A stretch of 64,000 nt of DNA from B69-G16 sp964501905 (GTDB taxonomy: Archaea > Thermoproteota > Thermoprotei > Thermofilales > B69-G16), in assembly GCA_964501905.1 (NCBI GenBank), contig CAZCTW010000011.1:14552-78551 (forward strand), in the 5' to 3' direction. Below, one piece after another: positions 60,666-64,000 of this stretch. Position 1 is the stretch's first letter. Every line of letters begins with the position of its first letter. The notes beneath the pieces were generated by a model that was not told the DNA's origin, did not search any database, and saw nothing but the letters and a program-made list of their open reading frames with translations. The position numbers were made by a program, and so were the translations under genes.

Positions 60666-61565
60666 TCCATAACTTTTCAATATTTTAAGAGCATCTTCTA
60701 GTTTTTCTTGCTTTCTTTTAATATTAAACCCTATTTTGTAAGTAAATTTTTCAATATCTTGTTTGCTAGTTATATAAATAGTGTGTATATCTTTGCTTTT
60801 TCTTTGTACTCTATATTTATGAGGTGATATTCCCATACGTTTTAGTAATTTTTCTACGAAATCTATTAATTCAGAGTCAGTATTGGCACAATGGATAAAT
60901 ACAATAAATTGTTTGGTAGAAACTCCGATATTGACACCGCCGTCTCCATCAAAGAAGCCTTTTAAAAATTCACTAGGAAACATGTATGCTATTATTTTCC
61001 AAAGAGATGTCGATGCGATATACTTTAAAGCACTTACTCCAACTACAACCCAATAATACTCGCCTTTCCTACGAGGTAAGTACTTTTTATCTAATACTTT
61101 TTCCAGAGCTCTGGAAAAAGTATTAGCGAAATCCCAATCTTTTACCTTTAATGTTGGATAACTTTTTCTGCAATCACTTTTTATCACACCTATTACATAT
61201 CCTAGTTGTGGTAATAGCTTTAATGAAATCCTAGGTTTGCTTTTTCCCTTCTTCCAGTTACGAATCGTCGACATAGGCACTCTTATTTTTAACATCTTTC
61301 TAATAGCTCTCTTTATTTGAGAGTCGGGAAGTTCCCTTAATTTTATAGTTAAATCGTACGCTTGATTATACAATAAAGCCTTGAGTAGCGGAGAAGGCGC
61401 TGAATAAAAAGGAATATTTTCATCGTAGATCCAATGCGCTATTTTGCTTTCCTTAGTCCCAATACCTAATTCATTAATTATTTTTTGAATTCTTTTAGGT
61501 CCAATTCCCAGATATTTCCTTAAAAGTAATGTTGCTTCATATTGCACCAATTGTTCATTTATCAC
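60588..61565 (-). CDS. LAGLIDADG homing endonuclease
   Basis: About 325 residues. Two LAGLIDADG-type helices: LGYVIGVIKSDC and FLKGFFDGDGGV, the latter with the catalytic Asp. An HTH-like N-terminus (GIGPKRIQKIINELGIGTKE). Free-standing, between the XPB-like gene and the HerA fragment. Begins at GTG 61565 if unspliced; splicing of the hairpin 61565-61642 would join A61643 to TG 61564-61563 and make an ATG (M-INEQLVQYEATLLLRKYLG). The 3' end carries a 47-bp duplication. Confidence 0.8.
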   Translation of the reverse strand: MINEQLVQYEATLLLRKYLGIGPKRIQKIINELGIGTKESKIAHWIYDENIPFYSAPSPLLKALLYNQAYDLTIKLRELPDSQIKRAIRKMLKIRVPMSTIRNWKKGKSKPRISLKLLPQLGYVIGVIKSDCRKSYPTLKVKDWDFANTFSRALEKVLDKKYLPRRKGEYYWVVVGVSALKYIASTSLWKIIAYMFPSEFLKGFFDGDGGVNIGVSTKQFIVFIHCANTDSELIDFVEKLLKRMGISPHKYRVQRKSKDIHTIYITSKQDIEKFTYKIGFNIKRKQEKLEDALKILKSYGTGKRAIEEWMKLYFKRKGRWIKKNG

Positions 61566-61642
61566 TCCCGAGCCCTCTCCGACCCGTATTATGCTTCGGG
61601 GAATCCCTTGAGGAGTTGAAGAGCAGAATGCCGGAGAGGGCT
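61565..61642 (-). other. proposed 78-nt start-codon intron/hairpin, copy 1
   Basis: Minus strand: SD GAGGTGA (end of XPB-like gene), then CCCCGAAA^AGCCCTCTCCG ... CGGAGAGGGCTCGGGAG^TG. CCCGA pairs with TCGGG, an AAA bulge follows, and a 10-bp helix GCCCTCTCCG/CGGAGAGGGC closes a long loop. Removing 61565-61642 gives GAGGTGATCCCCGAA-ATG-ATA-AAT. Compare copy 2 at 63217-63286. No outer helix is evident, so this is a half-BHB at best. Confidence 0.5.
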
Positions 61643-61651
61643 TTTCGGGGA

Positions 61652-63287
61652 TCACCTCTTGAATGCTAGTGCTCTAAGTCTAGTAACTATTCTCCATTCG
61701 TCTAAGGTGCTGTATAAAGTGTACAGAACAGCTTTCCTGCCTTGATATGGTCGTAGCAGTCTCCCCAAGCGCTGTGTAAGTTGTCTCATGGACTTCGAAG
61801 AAGAAACTAATATACCGCACTTACATGATGGAACATTAAGTCCTTCATCTAAGCAACGAACACTCACCAAAACGTTATAATCAATGCCCCAAAGCCTTAG
61901 TGGGACTCGGTGTAGACTATGGTACGGTTGAGCATTCACACCAAGCTTTCTCAATCTCTTAGCAATCTCTTCGCAACTCTTTATAGACTCGGTGAAAACT
62001 AATACCCTATCATCTGACATTCTTTGGACGAGCTCCACCGCTTTAGCTATTTTGGACTCTGCCTCACTTAGAAATAATCTCTTTATAGTGGATAAATTCA
62101 TGAGCACCTTTAAAATCTCCCTATAATCCTCTTCCTCGTCCTCAAAGCCGTATAAAAGAGAACTTACATACCCGATCTTACTTTCAATCTTCTTTAAAAC
62201 CCTAGCTTCATCGTTCGTCAACTTAACTTTTACGGGAATTACCTCAATACTGCTTAACCACATTTTCAAATCTGCAAATGTTCTCCTATAGACTACAGGT
62301 ATCCTTGAGATAAGCGATAAGTGTCTATTGTCTTCTCTCTCTGGGGTTGAAGTAAGCCCTAACACGGGCTTTCCGTTAAGCTTTTCGAGAATAGTTGAGT
62401 ACTTTGGCGCTGCTAAGTGATGAATCTCGTCGAAAACCACTAAGTCAAAGTAGTAAATTAACCCTGAATGCCTAGTTAAACTTGCGTAGGTGATAACTGT
62501 TATCTTACCAATATCTTTTTGTCCTCCATAAAAGACACCGACATCAGCAAAATATTTTCTAAGTTCTTTCAGCCACTGCCGTAACAACTCGATAGTAGGA
62601 ACAACAATTAAAGTATTTCTTTCCAAACTTCTAACAGCATATATACCTATCAGAGTTTTTCCGCTTCCGGGAGGCAAAACTATAATTCCCCTTTTCTCTC
62701 TAAGCCAAGCATCTAGAGCCTCGCGCTGATAACTTCTTAAAGCTGGAAGCTCCGCTTTAAAGATCGGTAAAGCCTTAACAGCAATTGTTCTCTTCTTCTT
62801 AGACTTAATCTTTTTCTTCCTAGACTTTTCTTCGAAACTCTTAAGCATAGCCTTTAACTTCTTAAGCTCGTTAGATAATTCCTTAACAGTCTCCTCATCT
62901 CCAAATTCTCTAGCCTCGTCAATCAAGTCATCTATATAATCAATCTCTCTTAACATCCGCGTTTTCTCATCGTACTCCTGCTCAATGCTGATATATCTGT
63001 CGAGAATAGCGAGGTTAGCATCTATAGAAACTTTGGGATCAAAATAATCGATTATAGTATTCATAACTTGTACAGCATCTAATGCATCAACAATAAATCT
63101 AAACTTTCTTTCACAAGCCTTACAGAAGCGGTAAGCATAGCGGTGCGCGTCACTCGGTGTTTTCCCCGACTTACGCAGTTTACGGTAAATCTCGTCGTAT
63201 AGAAGACTAGAATACAGTCCCGAGCCCCCGGACGGGATGTGTGATGCCCGGAGCAGTCATAGGATAAGGGCGGGCGTCCGGAGGCTT
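61652..63287 (-). CDS. XPB-like SF2 helicase, start created by proposed splicing
   Basis: Coding from 63216 to 61652, plus A63287 if spliced: 521 residues starting MYSSLLYDEIYRKLRKSGKT. The core has Walker A VLPPGSGKTLIGIYAV, DEIH box LVVFDEIHHLAAPKY, GLTSTPEREDNRHLSLISRI and the second RecA domain (VRCLDEGLNVPSCKCGILVS; QLTQRLGRLLRP). Residues 1-120 are an unusual charged helical region (CKACERKFRFIVDALDAVQV). Without splicing no ATG, GTG or TTG precedes this region; the first ATG (63064) is internal and has no ribosome-binding site. Confidence 0.8.
63217..63286 (-). other. proposed 70-nt start-codon intron/hairpin, copy 2
   Basis: Minus strand: SD GAGGTG at the end of the 63295-63609 gene, then CCCCGAAA^AGCCTCCGGACG ... 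CGTCCGGGGGCTCGGGAC^TG. CCCGA/TCGGG, an AAA bulge, and GCCTCCGGACG/CGTCCGGGGGC (one T-G wobble) repeat the architecture of copy 1 with different stem bases, i.e. covariation. Removing 63217-63286 yields CCCCGAA-ATG-TAT-TCT and a frame open through the helicase. Confidence 0.5.
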
Positions 63288-63294
63288 TTCGGGG

Positions 63295-63609
63295 CTACAC
63301 CTCTTTTTCTAGAAAATCTGTGATTAAGACGCACGTTCTGTAAATGAATCTTATTTTATTGCTGAACGTGGACATTTCAGCTAATTTCCACGTTCTCCCA
63401 TTAACGTTTAATTTTTTCAACTCCTTCAGCGCATCTATTATAAGTGTATTAAATACTGGATAGCTTGGGAGGCCTGCTTTGCGAATAACTTGTCTAAGAG
63501 AAATATACGCAGTATTCCCTTTATGACATTTAAGAATCGACACTACAGCCTTTTCAACCCTATTTTTCAATTCTAGAAAAGTAAGGTCGTGAACAACAAT
63601 TGTTTTCAC
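63295..63609 (-). CDS. hypothetical protein, possible winged-helix
   Basis: 104 residues from GTG 63609 with GAGGTGGTG upstream. The middle (TAYISLRQVIRKAGLPSYPV; FNTLIIDALKELKKLNVNGR) looks like a winged-helix DNA-binding unit. Unrecognised. Its stop codon overlaps the SD-like GAGGTG in front of the XPB-like gene's hairpin, so translation of the two may be coupled. Confidence 0.5.
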   Translation of the reverse strand: MKTIVVHDLTFLELKNRVEKAVVSILKCHKGNTAYISLRQVIRKAGLPSYPVFNTLIIDALKELKKLNVNGRTWKLAEMSTFSNKIRFIYRTCVLITDFLEKEV

Positions 63610-63621
63610 GCCACCACCTCT

Positions 63622-63834
63622 CTAGCTCGTTAATCCAAATTCTTCTTCAACTGTAGTGATTTCTACAACCCTAGGTGGATCACCGCATCTCTTCTTAACA
63701 TCACTAATCTCCCTAAGCTTCTCAACTTCCATCCTCAACAACCTAACTTCCTCCGTTAGTTCTCTTGTAGCTTTAGTAAGCTCTGTTAGAGTCTCTACAA
63801 TCCTTGCTAAGTCAAGCTTCCATACCTCTACCAT
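63622..63834 (-). CDS. small coiled-coil protein
   Basis: 70 residues. MVEVWKLDLARIVETLTELT then KATRELTEEVRLLRMEVEKL is a heptad coiled coil; the tail is acidic. GGAGGTG lies 6 bases before the ATG. It is 12 bases before the GTG of the next gene, so operonic. Confidence 0.55.
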   Translation of the reverse strand: MVEVWKLDLARIVETLTELTKATRELTEEVRLLRMEVEKLREISDVKKRCGDPPRVVEITTVEEEFGLTS

Positions 63835-64000
63835 AACAGCACCTCCATTAAATCACCTCCTTCGCTGTACTCCCCCGGCTCATCCCCCGAGGATAGCTCG
63901 GAGAAGCGCTGGGTTACTGGAAGACGCTGAGAGCAATAGATAAATCCCAGCCCCCTAGAGGATTCGGCAACGCCAAAAAAGAACCCTCTAGGGAAGCTGG
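63828..64000 (-). other. possible C-terminal end of a gene running off the window
   Basis: The minus strand is open from 64000 to a TAG at 63828-63830, ending ...EYSEGGDLMEVLLW, and overlaps the next start by 7 bases as in the neighbouring operon. A strong inverted repeat, CCTAGAGG with CCTCTAGG (63940-64000), lies in it. Too short to name. Confidence 0.35.

Noticed and set aside
63064..63064. ATG 63064 as the XPB-like start
   Set aside because: No ribosome-binding site, and about 50 upstream codons in frame read as protein.
61565..63286. Integron-like attC interpretation of the two hairpins
   Set aside because: They follow stop codons like attC sites, but no integrase is present and the start-codon geometry is explained better by splicing or a leader structure.
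63940..64000. A third hairpin (CCTAGAGG/CCTCTAGG with CCAGC/GCTGG) resembling the start-codon elements
   Set aside because: The mismatch between the two helices is an internal loop rather than a clean 3-nt bulge, no start codon would be made, and the frame is open through it, so it is not counted as a copy.

Overview
The window comes from a thermophilic crenarchaeal (Thermoproteota) chromosome. The evidence is archaeal/eukaryotic-type information genes (TBP, PolB, FEN1, ATP-dependent ligase, aIF2-alpha, EF-2, Nop10, Cbf5, proteasome beta, LSm, S27e, L44e, L37e, L34e, L14e), TATA-type promoters close to start codons, a PaREP1-family gene, and many bulge-helix-bulge (BHB) introns. All five tRNA genes seem to carry introns, some at non-canonical sites, which is most like the Thermoproteales/Thermofilales side of the phylum. 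That placement is inference.

Layout. 1-1740 is a virus- or plasmid-like run of tiny same-strand genes, one of them frameshifted. 1750-7273 is a broken-up ribosomal operon (S19; inverted UbiA; L22-S3-L29-Rpp29-S17-L14) followed by a nuclease gene and a Toprim gene. 7434-12983 holds metabolic and regulatory genes (kinase-like/deoxyribosyltransferase fusion, HTH protein, TatD, SurE, ACT-V4R). 12984-14311 is a graveyard: a GNAT pseudogene running into an enolase-superfamily pseudogene. 14398-16602 is EF-2, whose base composition switches abruptly near its 3' end. 16603-25051 is accessory DNA: PaREP1, an IS6-like element with an 8-bp target duplication, a remnant of a second EF-2 3' end, toxin-antitoxin genes, a frameshifted retropepsin-like gene, a frameshifted phosphoesterase, VapBC, an anchored nuclease and a CitG-like gene. 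25445-57857 is core chromosome: methyltransferase, STT3, the Nop10/aIF2-alpha/S27e/L44e operon, pyruvate:ferredoxin oxidoreductase, SerRS, ligase, FEN1, tRNAs, LSm/L37e, L14e/Cbf5, GcvH, TBP, signal peptidase, proteasome and PolB. 58006-64000 is a minus-strand helicase region: XPD-like, a HerA C-terminal piece, a LAGLIDADG homing endonuclease, an XPB-like helicase and small unknown genes.

The most interesting result is splicing of protein-coding genes. cbf5 has a 25-nt intron with a textbook BHB. tbp has a 28-nt intron whose removal restores the invariant PEQFPGL motif; I know of no described intron in tbp. The XPB-like and LAGLIDADG genes are each preceded by a related 70-78 nt hairpin with covarying stems and a 3-nt bulge, lying between a Shine-Dalgarno sequence and the coding region. 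Excision at the expected positions would create an AUG start codon in both genes. The XPB reading frame has no usable start codon without it. An alternative is a leader hairpin that brings the ribosome-binding site next to the start.
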